In this document: positions 1-12,273 of the stretch, in pieces | Position numbering within the stretch: the first letter of the stretch is position 1 | Layout: every line of letters starts with the position of its first letter | Assembly: GCA_902805475.1 (NCBI GenBank) | Contig: CADCSX010000023.1 | Coordinates: forward strand, 2,914,001 to 2,978,000 | Length of the DNA: 64,000 nt | DNA from: Entonaema liquescens | Lineage: Eukaryota; Ascomycota; Sordariomycetes; Xylariales; Xylariaceae | Direction: 5' to 3' | Program-made: the position numbers and the translations under genes | The notes under the pieces: model-generated | What the model was told of the DNA's origin: nothing | The model's input: the letters and a program-made list of their open reading frames with translations, nothing else | The model's database searches: none

Positions 1-341
1 CGCATACAGCGACGTATCCGCTAAGCACAACGCCTATCATGGAGCAACCTATGGTGCAATTTTCCCAGCAAGTGCAGCAACAGCAACCGGTCCATTCTCC
101 TCAATCGATGCAACCGCAGTCGACTCCCATACAACAGGTTGCACCCCAAGAACAGTACCAGCCGGCGCCACCACAACATGAGCAATGGTATAGCACGGTG
201 CCCTACCAGCAACCTGTCGAAGTCTCTACCATCGGCCAAATACCATCTTTTGGGGCTGGGACAGATTACCCGTGGGTCATCAAGCCGGATTTTGAAGACC
301 CAACGATGCAGATGCCGAGCGACAGAGTCGACAGCTTATAA
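1..341 (+). CDS. 3' end of a Gln/Pro-rich protein gene, truncated by the window (possibly Con7-like)
   Basis: An open frame enters from the left edge (first full codon at base 3) and ends with TAA at 341, giving the last 112 or so residues of a larger protein. The visible part is low-complexity, with long Gln/Pro/Ser stretches, then a less biased tail containing VEVSTIGQIPSFG and ending EDPTMQMPSDRVDSL. A Gln-rich region with a short conserved acidic/aliphatic tail is typical of fungal transcription regulators. The tail recalls the C-terminus of Con7-type C2H2 conidiation regulators, but this is from memory and the DNA-binding part lies outside the window. An internal ATG at 39 is in frame and is not evidence of a start, because the frame stays open upstream of it. 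Confidence 0.7.
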   Translation, partial: HTATYPLSTTPIMEQPMVQFSQQVQQQQPVHSPQSMQPQSTPIQQVAPQEQYQPAPPQHEQWYSTVPYQQPVEVSTIGQIPSFGAGTDYPWVIKPDFEDPTMQMPSDRVDSL

Positions 342-2615
342 TCTGTCGGACTCGATACACGTCATCCATCTATTTCATTTCTCCTGCCGAATGCTTCTAA
401 GTAATTACTCCGCATTCTTTGCCCCATTAACAGCTTTCTTAATTTAGTAATGAGCCTCCGAACTGCTCCTGTACTACTATACTGTCTCATATGTTGTTTC
501 CATGCTGGACAGGGTTTCCCATCAGGGGAGGGATACGGGCCAGGCCACGAACGTATGGACTAATCGACAAAAATTCGATCGACACAAAAGGGGTGGCCTT
601 TTGTGATGTTGCCAGAAGTAAGGCTGTCCTTTACTTCTGAACAATATCATAATAGCGGCACTATCGCGGTATTATTCTATATTGGCGGAGCAGTTTCGAG
701 TCGATTCCGCCATATCTCTTTCGTGCGTCACAGTCGAAGTCAAGATGTCATACCCAGTCATGACACCATTTCTTCAGCGTTCCCTCCATGTTGTGTGGGG
801 AATTCATTTAAATTATTCCTTTTCGTCCCGCATGTATGACGACCGACCATGGCATTTCGGAGTCTTTTGTGTTTCAATAATTCCCTTTTGCGATAATTAA
901 GAGGACAGTCGGAGGATGAGGACGAGCAGAACGACAGATTTTGCAGCGACTTTTATGTCTAGCAGATCAATGTTCTTGCTCGTACCTGCCTACTAGGGCA
1001 TAGCTATGCAAGCCATCCTGGAAGCGATTGAGTTTAGATGAGCGGTGGGTTTCTTTTTGCTTTTTTGGAAGGAAAAAAAAAGGAGGGTTAGGCACGCCGA
1101 ATTTGATGCCAAAAAAATCTTAATAGTTGATTTCCCGCCACGGCCCAGATCAACTTTAACGATGTCCCGATTATCGCCTAATGATACGGAACATGACGCT
1201 GTTTACGGATATCCGATCATCTTTTTCAGTTCGTTGAGCCGGACGGGCGCACCAAGCCCTGGAGCCGGTAGAAAGAAAGAGTGGCGACCGAATTGAAAGG
1301 TAGCGTGTTGAAAGAGTATCGAAGAAGATGGGAGATTTGTTGGAAGTGGACTGCTTTCTGTAACAATAGGGTAGAGGATTTGGTTTCCTTAGTTTGATCA
1401 AGACGTGAGGGTTTCTGGGTATTGCGCTATTATCGTGCATGAGGCGTGTCTTGTATTATTGTTGTGTGTTGCAAAGTGTTATCTGCAATTGATACCTCAG
1501 GCGTTGGATATGAAAAAAATGTTTTGTACAATACACTAGTATGTAGTATTGTTTGAAGTACACTTGAATAGTGTTCTCATCCGCTGGTGGTGTATCGCCT
1601 GAGTGAATATATGTTTGCCGTCGATTCCCTCATCAACATATTCAAAATGGTGATGATGGGGATAGCGTAGTAAAAATAGGAATTTAAAGGAACGATCAGA
1701 GAGAGAGGGTTATTTGTAAGAGGTCAGTTAAAGAAGCAAAGGCTTAGGTGGCGCCAGTTTTTTTATTCGTCCAGCTTTCTTGCTACACAATAGACACGGA
1801 GCCCTCTTTAACCTTCAAGCGCATGTAAAAGCCTAAATATAAATATACTTTTCAGGTACCCAGCTGCCTATGTAGTCCTAAGGAGGGGAGGTTTAAGGTC
1901 GCATTTGCAAAAATGCTAAAAATGCCACCGAGCTGAAATGCAATCCCGCATCCTTCGGAGCAATAATGGACTCTTCTTCGCTGTTTCATACACTTGGTCT
2001 CGTTCAACAGGTTAGGAATGTAAGGATGTAATTAGTTCCTAGGTCAATGTGGTTTGTTTGCCAAGCGGACTTGAGAACTTGTGCTAGCCATACTATTTGA
2101 CTTTTGCGTGTCGTCCTGTGCAAAAAAAAAAAAAAAAAAAAGAGATATCGTCATCTACCTTAATGCCGTCAACGTCATGCCGTAGGCCGTGTTAGATGGA
2201 TATTGTGGCGTTAGCCCCTCCACGTGCGAAACTAGCGATCCGCCAGGAAATAGATTGGATCTCGTCGCATTCACTACGTTGCATTGCATGTCGTACCTAC
2301 ATAGGGATCTCCGGCGAGGTCATGCTAGAACCAACGAATCCTATTCTGGTAGTTATTTGTGCGGCGGGACGCGTGAGAACCTTCGACGTGACGTCTTATA
2401 CACATGTAAGTAAGAAAGGTATACATGAAAGTTATATGAGAGCGCTTAAAAGGGGGGGACTTAAGTTTAATAAGTGGAATACTGCTACGAAAATAGCTAG
2501 GTACAATACATAAGGTATAGGTTATATTGTCTCCTTCTAAATCTAGGCTCAATTAACTTCATCACTATAGTCGCATTGACAATATAGTCAGGCAACATAC
2601 AATTATAGGCTCTAT
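342..2615. other. intergenic, no supported gene
   Basis: About 2.3 kb between two convergent genes. It has short open frames on both strands, but none shows splice structure, domain motifs or biased composition. It holds a 20-base A run at 2,122-2,141. I see no RNA gene or mobile element. Confidence 0.6.
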
Positions 2616-4778
2616 TTAAAACGCACTTCTTCCCGTTTTAACAGTCTTCAGTACACCCTCATCCGCAAGTTTCTCCCACATGTTCCACAACATGAAATCG
2701 CAACCTCTTTTCGCAATGACACTCACCGTAACAGGTATCATCTCCTCAACAAAAGTTACGTTGCTTAGGTATGGCACTTGCCCGATCGGAATTGTCATGT
2801 CGACACATCCATATATAGGGCATAGGCTGGCCCCATTGATACCTGCTGTTGGAGGGGTCACAGCTAGGAAACTTGTCGTATTGGGATTGCTGTTCAGGGA
2901 CTCTTCCCGATAGCTCGGCAACCCACCCGTGCCAATGTCCCACAGCATGATGCTTTCGCTGCACGATTCCGGCGTTGAGTATAGTACGTTTGATTCAAAC
3001 CAGTCTACAGCCGCGCGCTTAACACCGAGAGATTGATTGTACAGCTCGTCGGTGTACAATGATTCATCAAACGCCTTCCATCTGTATCGTTGGGCTGGAT
3101 CTATCGGAGGGAAACGACCTTCATATTGTTCCTGCCACGCTGCAATCAATGGCTTACCTACCTCATGGTACTGCGTCATTGCGTTAATTACGCCCGTTGC
3201 GTTATTCAGAGCGTCGTATTTGGGAATTTCATCAGTCGTGTTACCAACGACCGCAGTTAAGTTGAAATCTTCAACCGTCATCCCGAAGACCGTAGTTAGG
3301 TTCTGGATGAACCCCTGAAGGACCTTTTCCGCGGACGGATTCTCTAGTGGTAAGTAGTCCGTGAGATATAAAATACGCTTTGGGAAGCCAAATGAGTCGG
3401 GTGCCTCGAGGGGACTCAAGCCTGTGATGGAAGGATCCTGGCACATCTGGGGTACATACCAGTTCTTAGCGAAGAGCACCCAGTCACGCACGTTCCGGGA
3501 GAATATTCCTGCCGTGTCTGTTGCCGCACCGAGAGGCATAACTCTAGAAAGAGTCATAAGTCCTTGGCTCGGCCTGTTCCCGTAAGTACCCGAAACAGCT
3601 GCCGGTCGTCTCATGGACGATCCGGTATCCGACCCAATCGCAAAGTCAAGCCAGTCGTATGCAGCTACGGAGCAGCCCCCACCGGAAGATGAGGCAGAGC
3701 ATGTAAGCCAGCCGTCTGCGCGCGGGTTGAACGGGTAGTGCTCGTCCTGCCAATCCCATGGATTCGCACCCGACGCGAACTGTGCTAGCTTGTACTTGCC
3801 AACCAGGACACCACCTAGGTCAATAATCCGTTGAACGGATGGCGCGGTCTCGTTTGCGGCTTCGATGATCTCTGCCCACGCCTGGCTGCCACCTGATGTG
3901 ACGAGGCCTTTCATGTCGAATAGATCTTTGATCGCAACCCGATATCCTGCGAGAGGCCTTGTGTCGTCCCAGCTGTAGATACGGGAGGGCACCGGGATCA
4001 TGGGGTCCCAGAATCTTGGCTGGAATATCTCCACAGGACTGAAAGTGCCCTCCCCGTCATTGGAATCATATGCGCCATAGAGAAAATTGCGATACGAATC
4101 GCGGTAGAGGCGGTACACTGTTCCAAATGCTACTGAGTCCTCCGATATCAAAGCAGCGTATGGCCCAGCAGTAAGATTACTAGCCTCTGAGTCCCCGATA
4201 TAGGTTACTTCAATGTCAGTGGAGTCTTACGAATGGTTAGCTTAAAGGTTAGTTTAGAGAACTGCGCGGGCAGTCCAAGAGGGAAAAGCCGAGAACTTAC
4301 AACAGCTACTTTCAAAACTACCGTCCAAGAATAAATGCTGCGGTGCAAGACCGTTTAGGTATTCCAGCGCACTCACATCCAGGGTCTGGCTGGTGCTCGT
4401 GCCATTATTCCCGATGTATACACCCTCCAAGAAGTCCTCGGAGAACACGTCGTCACCCCCTACGTAGCTCGTAATGACATGCTGCAAATACTCGGCAGTC
4501 ACGACTTCGCTGTCGGCAAATACGACGGTGAATGGCACCAAGGATCCTTGCCGGTCTGCCGTAGCCCGGTCGTTCCCACTACCACCGCCGAGGATGGCCT
4601 TGGGGTATCGGATGTTGGCCAGGTAGGTCTTGTCGCCAAGGCCGAACGCGACGTCGCCGCGTCGTGTCGTCTGCAGGTGTGAGAGAGGGGCGCGTTTCAC
4701 GGGTCTCGCTAATATAGGTAGACACGCGCATAAAAGGATCCATATACCTCTTCGGAGGTTTAAGCCGGAGACACCCAT
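2616..4778 (-). CDS. secreted amidase-signature hydrolase (2 exons)
   Basis: Exons 4778-4301 and 4225-2616 join across a 75-bp intron (donor GTAAGT, branch CTAAC, acceptor AAG) to give 695 residues. The N-terminus has a basic stretch followed by a hydrophobic core (WILLCACLPILA), a likely signal peptide. Residues of about 30-180 form an N-terminal domain seen in fungal Arp1-type amidases. The amidase-signature domain follows: AIKD with the catalytic Lys near residue 259, an SASSSGGG loop with the cis-Ser near 340, and GSDTGSSMRRPA with the nucleophilic Ser near 363. The Ser-cisSer-Lys triad is therefore complete. Members cleave C-N bonds of amides. The substrate cannot be read from sequence. 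The usual DTGGS motif reads DTGSS here. Several N-x-S/T sites fit secretion. The start is the ATG directly before the signal-like segment. Confidence 0.9.
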
Positions 4779-6839
4779 CTCTAGCTCCGACTGGGTGGTT
4801 TAGTTTTTTTATTATTTTATTTGGAGAACCCCCTTCGTTGGCATTGAAGGTGTGAGTATCGTTCTCTCCCCCCGCCCCGGATCAGGGTCCATCCCATGAC
4901 GGCTGCCAGCGGTTTATATCCCCTCTGCTCCTACGTACCAACGATTGGTATCTATCTCGCCGAACCGGGAGATGCCTATCTTATCTCTTTCGCGCAGCCT
5001 CATGGGCTTCCCTCTCTCTCTCCGCATTCTTGGCTTGCTCCTTCGGATGCTGGCTTATCGTGAGGGACCCATCGGAACCCCCGGCAGCCTCGAACCGACG
5101 TCGCATTGCAGCTCATGTTCACCGGCCTGGCGTAAATTGAGGTGCCAATTGCAAGTCTCCGGTGGAGGATCGGCTGGATCCCGCCCTTCCCGTTGGTTAC
5201 GGGCCCTGACGGATGTAACTTGGGGCGCTTGGGGTTCGCATAGTGGAAAAGTAAATGGTAAAAGCTCCTTATCAGACTGTCCAGGAACCCCTCCATGAAG
5301 ATCCCGTCCATGCAGTAACTGCTGCATATATAGATTAGGAGAGTTCCCTTTTCCGTCCGGCCAATATACCTGTGTCATAAGAACTCCATTGCTATGTAAT
5401 AATACGTGTGCTTTCCTTTTCTTCGTCGTATATATCTACTCAGGGGTACCCGAACGTAGTGCAGAGATATTATTTCTACTTTCAATCACACGATTCACGC
5501 TGCCGGTAATATGTTATGGTAGCGCGACTATTCATCTCGCGTACTTCTACTGTCTCGTATATAAATTTGGAGATGAAAGGAAGATATGTTGCGAGACCAT
5601 ATATGTATCTCATGGTATTTCATGAGTGAAAAGCGTCTTACAAGGCTCGTGAGTTACAAGAATAATATTCCCAGGTACCCTTCATATAAGGTTGCCTACT
5701 TAATTTAATATGAAGTCTTCTAGTTGAGAAGGAGTTCGTTTTCCTAGTGTAAGTTAAAAAGCCCTAGGAGATACATATAAAGGCGAAGGCTCTCGTTAAA
5801 AAAAACATGGTGGAAGCTAGTGGGAAAGTCAACCATCTCTTAAACTGCCTGCCTACCTACCTATCTAGGTAAACAAATACGGATGTGGGGGGCATTCCCT
5901 TTACACCATTGCGGCATGGAAGTTCACCGAGCTTAAGCGGATTTCTGGCGGCATTGAAGGTGAAGCGGAGTAAAGCTATTACAATTTGCCACCCGAGAAG
6001 CGAGCCGTCCCAGTCGGCGGCCTCTTCACACCAACCGATTAGCCTATGTAGATATTCTCTATAAACTTTCTATTTTTTTTTTTTTTTTTTTTTTTGCAAC
6101 AGGCTCGAAATGTACTTCAGGACTGTTACGATGCCACATCAAGTATTGCAACTCTTTTGACTAAGACATTCAGGTTATATCAAAGACATGTTCTTATCGT
6201 TTGACAGATAGTGAGGCTGTTATCCCTTGTCGAATGAACGGTTAATGTTATGTAAACTTATCCGTCTCTTCTAAAAGACCCTTGGGGTGGGGATGCCGTG
6301 TCTTCGGAGTCTACGCGAATAACATTAAAGTGGCCACTACCTAATATGGCAACAATAAGAGGACGTGCTACTTAATCCTTAGCTTCTTTTATTGTCCAGT
6401 ATAAAACTCGATAAAAAAAAACACCTAACCAGGGTATGGGCTGAAAGAAAGCTATCTTTTTCAGGCGAAGGATTAATTTGGGTTAGCTGTTCTACTACGT
6501 ATATGATATCCAGTGGTGTCCGGCATTTGTTTAGTTCACCGGTTGCTTCCGACCGGTCTAGAATAGCGCACTGGTTCCGTGGCGACTCACAACGTCTTAA
6601 AGAGGATCCGGGAATTAGGAACGGATACTATATGCACGAAATTCTCCAAGAGGGGGCCCGCGTGGCAAAATCAAAATCCCATCTATCCCAGCATGGGATT
6701 CTTGAAGATGCCGCCCCCTGAAAGCCATGTGCCCCCTGTCCATTTAAACTAGTCCTCCACGACCGACTCTCAGGATAACAACCTTCTATTGAGACGTGTT
6801 ATGGCTTTCGCTCCCTTTTTCTAACCACCATCGCACCCC
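4779..6839. other. intergenic, no supported gene
   Basis: About 2.1 kb between the divergent starts of the amidase and F-box genes, so it should hold both promoters. Overlapping open frames near 5,000-5,380 and one at 6,392-6,721 lack recognisable motifs or introns. A 23-base T run lies at 6,073-6,095. No RNA gene seen. Confidence 0.55.
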
Positions 6840-8261
6840 ATGGCTGCAAAGTCATCACTCAACTCGTTACCATACGAGGTACGCCAGACGATTTACTCTC
6901 TTGTGGCACGGCAAACTGACTCTGACGGCTGGCGTAAAGGGCCAGCCTCGGCTATCGCACGCTATGCAACGGTATCCAGGGAATGGCAAGAGGAATTCGT
7001 CGAGCCGATTACCTTCAAGGTCTTACATGTGACTCCGAAGCGGCTCAAGTCCTTTTGCCAGATCGTCACTTCGCCGCGGCGCAGAGCGATTGTCCAGACC
7101 ATCTGCTTCCATGTCTCACTCGACAAGTACGAGCCCCATCTCGACGGCGAGCAGGAAAACTCCGCAGAGCGGCGGCGGAGCACCGAGATACTAACTGCGG
7201 CCCTGGGGACTTTTTTCCGGGCGATGACACAATGGGAAAAGAGCGATACGTCTCCCCTCGGCCTAGACCTCCATCTTCTCGTCGATTCACCTAGTGATAC
7301 GTCGAACTTAGTCGGTAGGAACGGGGGCCCTCTCATGACCGGGAGAGCCCTAACATCGTACCTGAAGCTCGACCTCGAGGCTGTTTCGCTACCACATATT
7401 GACGTCTTCAGCGGTTTTCGGTGTACCGGGAGACACCTGCAACCTTCCTCTATTCTAGCTATCGTGTCCAGGCTTAAGATGTTGGAATATCTCGATGTCG
7501 AGCTCAACCACGACTCCACACGGCACCGAGATGTCAAACAAAGAAACAGTCAGTAGCACCATTTATTCCTGCCGCTTTAACCATCTTTCTATCTTCTATA
7601 GTTAGTATTGCTATAAGTCTACCTACTGACTATGGACATACAATCAGGCTTCGCCTTAGGCCTCCAGTACGCCGAAACAGTCCGCGTCCTCAGTCTCCGG
7701 CGCCCGAGCCCGATGCTCACACCCGCCCCCGCGCCCCCGAAGCAGCCGTGGTCGGCCTTCTACGCGCACATGCGGGCCTTCAGCCAGCAGTGCGAATCGT
7801 TCGAGTTCGACGACTGCATCGACGCCGTCCAGTTCTTCACGCCCTTCCTCCTCGGGCCCGGGATAGCAGAGGCCCCCAAGAGCCAAGAGGCGCCTTTCTG
7901 GACCCGCCTGAAGAGGCTGAACGTGCGCAACTCGTACATGATGAAGGCGCCGTATTTGCGCGTCGCCAATAGGGTCGAGGCCTTGGCGTCGGTGCATAAT
8001 GTCCTCGTGGCGATTGGACGCGCGACGCGCCGTATGCCGGCGCTGTTGTTCGCTCGCGTGTGCCAGTACGTGCTCACCGATGGCCAGTTGGAATGGTTCG
8101 TTCTTACGTATGAGTACCACGCTGGCAAGGCCGTAGTACGCACCAAGGGCTTCGTGCCTGGAAGGTTGATGGTTAACGCTTGGAGGGATTCTGCTACTAG
8201 TAAAGGCGTTAAACTTGTAATTCACCACGAGAAGGATGATCTTAATGCGCCTGAACTCTGA
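6840..8261 (+). CDS. F-box-like protein (2 exons)
   Basis: The first exon (6840-7548) would stop at a TAG inside the intron. A 99-bp intron (donor GTCAGT at 7549, branch CTGAC, acceptor CAG ending 7647) restores the frame and joins to 7648-8261, giving 440 residues. The start ATG follows CGCACCCC. Residues of about 6-50 (LNSLPYEVRQTIYSLV, then a Trp-containing stretch SREWQEEF) look like a divergent F-box, the Skp1-binding module of SCF ubiquitin ligases. The rest has a leucine-rich, poorly conserved layout typical of the large fungal F-box families, with LEYLDVEL and RVLSL segments spaced like leucine-rich-repeat strands. The second exon is clearly more GC-rich than the first. The target is unknown. 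F-box assignment is by pattern; the exon join is firm. Confidence 0.8.
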
Positions 8262-8334
8262 ATCATTGGGCGCGCCAGGGGGTATTTCATTTGTTAATTC
8301 GGGGGTAGCGAGGAGTTGGTTATTGGAAAGGTAT

Positions 8335-8411
8335 ATTGCATGTTGCATGTTGCATGTTAAATTTCACATCCTGGTGGGAGTTATACTGTTGGACGTATAC
8401 TGTTGGACATA
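8335..8411. repeat. short tandem repeats downstream of the F-box gene
   Basis: GCATGTT is repeated three times in tandem at about 8,337-8,358. Shortly after, a 14-bp unit reading TATACTGTTGGACG is duplicated in tandem (about 8,383-8,410). Both are small slippage-type duplications with no evident function. Confidence 0.7.
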
Positions 8412-8803
8412 GCGTCGAAGTCTCAAGTTGTATATTTGACTTTGGATATTAAGAATCCTATGAATAAAAATACGACGAAAATGAACCGTGATATATGTAA
8501 CATCTTCTATCTACCACCCCCATGAGACTCCTGTTGAGATACAACATATCACCCGCTTATTCAGTCACAACCTAGCTCGGTATTAATGACGAGGCTTAAA
8601 GTCTGAAAAGAAAACCGGGCAGTGTTGTTTTTTGGTGAGGTTTCTATCATAAAGATCGCGTACACTGGAATTTCACTTTACTTATCAATAAGATATATTA
8701 GGCCCGGCTTCGAAGTTCGAAGGGTATTGACTTTTTCTATTCAAATCCCCGCTATCCTATCTTCCTTAGGCTACCACATGCATCTCCTCCCCTAATATCG
8801 CGA

Positions 8804-9151
8804 TTATCTGTTTACATCTCCAGGGTGCCCGCCATGCATCGGTTGCTCGTGTCTCGCCGCTGCCAGAGCCCTCGCCACAATCCGCCTTTCTCTCTCTATT
8901 CTACTCCTCAACTCTTGTATTCCCTGGTTGATACGTTCGATGCAGTCATCAAGGTTCCGAAATAGCGCGGCAAATATCACGCTGGTATTATCGTTAACGT
9001 TAGCACCTTGGTTGTGAAGGTCGGGGAGGCGGGCGACAAATTCGCGCGTAAGTTGATCAATAATCCCAATTGCTTGTGCAAGGCCCCCCGACGCAGCTCT
9101 CGAGAAGTCATCGGCTCTAAGGCGTATAGCAGAGGCGTCAGGGGTGGGCAT
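8804..9151 (-). CDS. small hypothetical protein, coiled-coil C-terminal half
   Basis: Single-exon frame of 115 residues with an ATG start. Composition is globular and protein-like. The segment from about residue 60 to 100 (NLDDCIERINQGIQELRSRIERERR) has a heptad-like spacing of Ile/Leu with charged residues, suggesting a helical coiled coil. There is no signal peptide, no membrane segment and no family I recognise. It lies alone between the F-box gene and a 1.6-kb gap. The reading rests on amino-acid character only, so it could be a chance frame. Confidence 0.45.
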   Translation of the reverse strand: MPTPDASAIRLRADDFSRAASGGLAQAIGIIDQLTREFVARLPDLHNQGANVNDNTSVIFAALFRNLDDCIERINQGIQELRSRIERERRIVARALAAARHEQPMHGGHPGDVNR

Positions 9152-10754
9152 GTCTAATTGACAATCGGCCTTTACCTACCTATTGCTTTTATGTTGAATA
9201 TCAGCAAAAATAGGTACCTAGCTTCCTTAGACAGGTGAGGCATAGCACGACTTTCTTTAGAAAATGGCCGCGTATTTATATACATGTGCCAATAGAAATA
9301 TAGTTTGTACCTATGGTAAGTAATGAGGCTTTCCGTCAGAAAACATCACAAGTGTATGCTACTAGCCTAATATGATTGATACTATCATGTATAACAATAG
9401 AGGTAGTAAATGAGCATCTATTTGAGTTATCGAAAACACTCATAGCAATCCTATTGCAGCTGAATGATGTCTCTTTTCGCTTAGATATTCATAAGAGACA
9501 TGGTACCTTACCCACAACTATAGATACATCTTGTTGTCCCCATGATCAATAATAGAGGTCATATTTGATTGTTACGTTAAATACTTGGTTAGTCTCTATT
9601 GATAGAGTGGCTATTTTTTTTTTAGAAACCTTAGAGAGTACACAGAAGAAGAAAGTTAACCAGGCATGTATCAAGTAGTATATTATTCCAATTCATTCAT
9701 ATCATGCTAGATACGAAATGTTGGAATTCATGTCCTCTTAATCGTACGACGAATGGAGGTTTATCAAACTCGGAATTACCATATTAATTCCGTGTTTTTA
9801 AAGCATTACTCCACAAATAAAGTCCGGCTTGCACAATGTATGATATATAGTATTTCCGTGTGATATCCTGTAGTGTTTTTGTTTTTCTGCTTATCAATAC
9901 TTGTCTGGGTAGGCACTTGGAAGATTTGTTACTATTTAGCTGACAAATAGATGGTATCTATCACCCAAGTTAGATATGACTCAGAGGCACAGTTATTTTC
10001 ATCGGGTAGTAAATAGTGAATGAGGGTGTTAGTTTTAACTATCTTCACATGCGACAGTACGAATGGAGATAGATGATTAGAGGTTATAGGTGGATATTAC
10101 AGTGAGATTTTAAGGGATATAGTGTTACGGGGGCTAGCCGGCTGTAAACGCCGACCTTTTAGGTGCTTTTGCCGAAATTCCATGCCGAATGACCGGGGCC
10201 CTAACTGAGATACACGATGAATTATTTCGGCCTTAGTTTAAGACCTATTACGGGAATTCCTACGTGGACACGGCCTTGATAATTCCCGATGTTCTTGAGC
10301 GCCGAATATTCTATTGCCCCTTTTTTCATGACTCACGCCGATATATGTCTATGTTTCCTTACGGTAGTCGGAAAAGAGTATGTGAACAGGTACATCGTTG
10401 AATATCGGTTTAGTGGTTTCCCCTAAATATTGGACCAATAACAATTGCTATCCCCGAAATGTCTTGGTGGAGTGAACTAAGCTTGACTTACATAGTGACG
10501 TCGCTATCTGCTGTGGGCCCCCCGCGATGTTGCCATACATCCAGTTAATCACCCTCGGATGAATATGTGTTAGAGGGGGTTATCAAGATAGCTAGTTGGC
10601 CATATATATATATATTCCTGATTTCAACCTTGAGGACGGAAAATTTCAAGTTGATTTAATAGACAACCTCCTCCCATCGACACTATATTAACTCATACAT
10701 ACAACTACTTCGGTTAACAGAATTGCTACAAGTCACAGGAAATAAAATCTCAAA
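9152..10754. other. intergenic; upstream region of the ketoreductase
   Basis: About 1.6 kb, AT-leaning, no open frame worth reporting. Between about 10,148 and 10,340 the pentamer GCCGA or its complement TCGGC occurs about six times in 190 bp. This could be a binding-site cluster for the downstream reductase or decay of an older repeat. A short TA run is at about 10,603-10,614. Confidence 0.5.
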
Positions 10755-11899
10755 ATGCCTAAGGTCCTATTAACTGGAGGTTCGGGTTTTATCGCCGGTG
10801 AGTTAAACCCGTATCAATCATTCCACGCAGCCCACCCCTAACGTAGATGAATTATTACAGCTCACGTCCTCGAGCTTCTGCTTAAGGGGGGTTATGAAGT
10901 GGTGACAACAGTGCGCTCTGAGACTAAGGCCTCTCAAATTCGCGCCAAATATCCCGGCGCGAAGCTCTCGGTGGCTATTGTACCGAACATCGCAATTCCC
11001 AACGCTTTCGACGAGTTGATAGCGAACACTCCTGGAATCGACTACGTGCAGCACACGGCATCGCCCTTCCACTTCAAGTTCACAGATGCTCGTACCGAAC
11101 TGCTGGACCCGGCTATCAATGGCACTAAGGGGATCCTCCAGGCCATCGCCAAGTATGCGCCTAGCGTCAAGCGCGTTATCGTCACTAGCTCCTTCGCCGC
11201 TATTATGTCCGAGAACAAGATGAGTGACACTACGAAAGTTTTCAGCGAAGCAGACTGGAACCCAAGCACGTGAGTTGGACCAATAGTGTCCTTATTAAGA
11301 AGATTCTCGAAAACTAAATTGACTGCAGGTACGAGGACGGACTTAAGGGACCACCTCCCACATCCTACCGCGTGTCGAAGAAGTACGCCGAGAAGGCGGC
11401 TTGGGACTTCGTCGAGCAGGAGAAGCCCGGGTTCGACCTCGCCACCATCTGCCCGCCCATGGTCTTCGGCCCCGTCGCGCACCACCTCGACTCCCTCAAG
11501 GACATCAACACGAGTAACCAGCGGTTCGTAGACCTGATCCAGGGCAAGTGGAAGGACGAGATCCCGACGTCCGGCGTCTGGTTATGGGTCGACGTGCGAG
11601 ATGTCGCACTGGCGCACGTCAAGGCGATGGAAATCCCTGAGGCAGGCGGCCAGCGCTTCTTCACCACGGCGGGCTTCTACGACAACGTCCAGCTGGCGCG
11701 GGCGGTTCGCAAGGGGTTCCCGGACCTGGCGGACAAGGTGCCCGACGAGAACGTCAAGCTCGCCCCCGGCGCCGAGAAGCCGGCCGAGACCTTCGGGTTC
11801 GACAACTCGCGCACCAGCAAGGTCCTGGGCATCGAGTGGGTTCCCGTCGAGAAGACGGCCGTGGACACCGTCAAAAGCCTGCTTGAGATCCCCGCCTGA
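10755..11899 (+). CDS. extended short-chain dehydrogenase / NADPH-dependent ketoreductase, Gre2-like (3 exons)
   Basis: Exons 10755-10797, 10861-11269 and 11329-11899 give 340 residues. Introns are 63 and 59 bp (donors GTGAGT in both, acceptors CAG). The N-terminal Rossmann motif TGGSGFIA lies at residues 8-15, and TTVRSETK follows the second beta strand, as in NADP-binding extended SDRs. VIVTSSFAA supplies the active-site Ser. Tyr164-x-x-x-Lys168 (YRVSK) is the catalytic pair and immediately follows the second splice junction. The closest families by eye are Gre2-type methylglyoxal/aldehyde reductases, dihydroflavonol-4-reductase-like and cinnamoyl-CoA-reductase-like enzymes. The substrate is not predictable. 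No signal peptide, so cytosolic. The last exon is much more GC-rich than the flanks. It converges on the small SnoaL-like gene 375 bp downstream. Confidence 0.92.
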
Positions 11900-12273
11900 A
11901 CAGATGCAGCTAGTGAGCCAGATGGATCGAGGGGAAAAAGGGGGTACCTTACCTAGGATTTTATCTATTAGGATCTAGCTCTATGACGTCCAGAGCCCAA
12001 GATCTTCTAATGCGCTAACCTACCTAGGGAGCTAGAATAAAATCATGCCGAGGCATTGCAATTTATATGAGAACAGCTAATAGAAATTGAATATCACGTC
12101 CTATTGGCGATCTTATAAGCCCTATGGCTATTCAAGGGTTAACTATTTATTTGATTGGTTGTTTCTGCACTAGTATAGCTACCTATCCATCCCCGTCCGC
12201 GTATACAGGAGGCCGTGATAGGCGAAAGTAAACGCATCTGCGGAGAGAAGACCAAACATACGATCATCTCCAA

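Noticed and set aside
139..447. Second open frame overlapping the first gene
   Set aside because: It lies in another frame of the Gln/Pro-rich coding sequence and has no protein-like features.
5000..5378. Overlapping ~100-codon frames on both strands
   Set aside because: Three frames overlap in a GC-richer promoter-like stretch. None has domain features.
6392..6721. 109-codon open frame upstream of the F-box gene
   Set aside because: Composition is ordinary but there is no motif, no Kozak-like context and no splice partner. It cannot be told from a chance frame.
6962..8348. Long minus-strand frames opposite the F-box gene
   Set aside because: They are shadows of the GC-rich coding strand. 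The plus-strand reading is supported by an intron join and family-like sequence.
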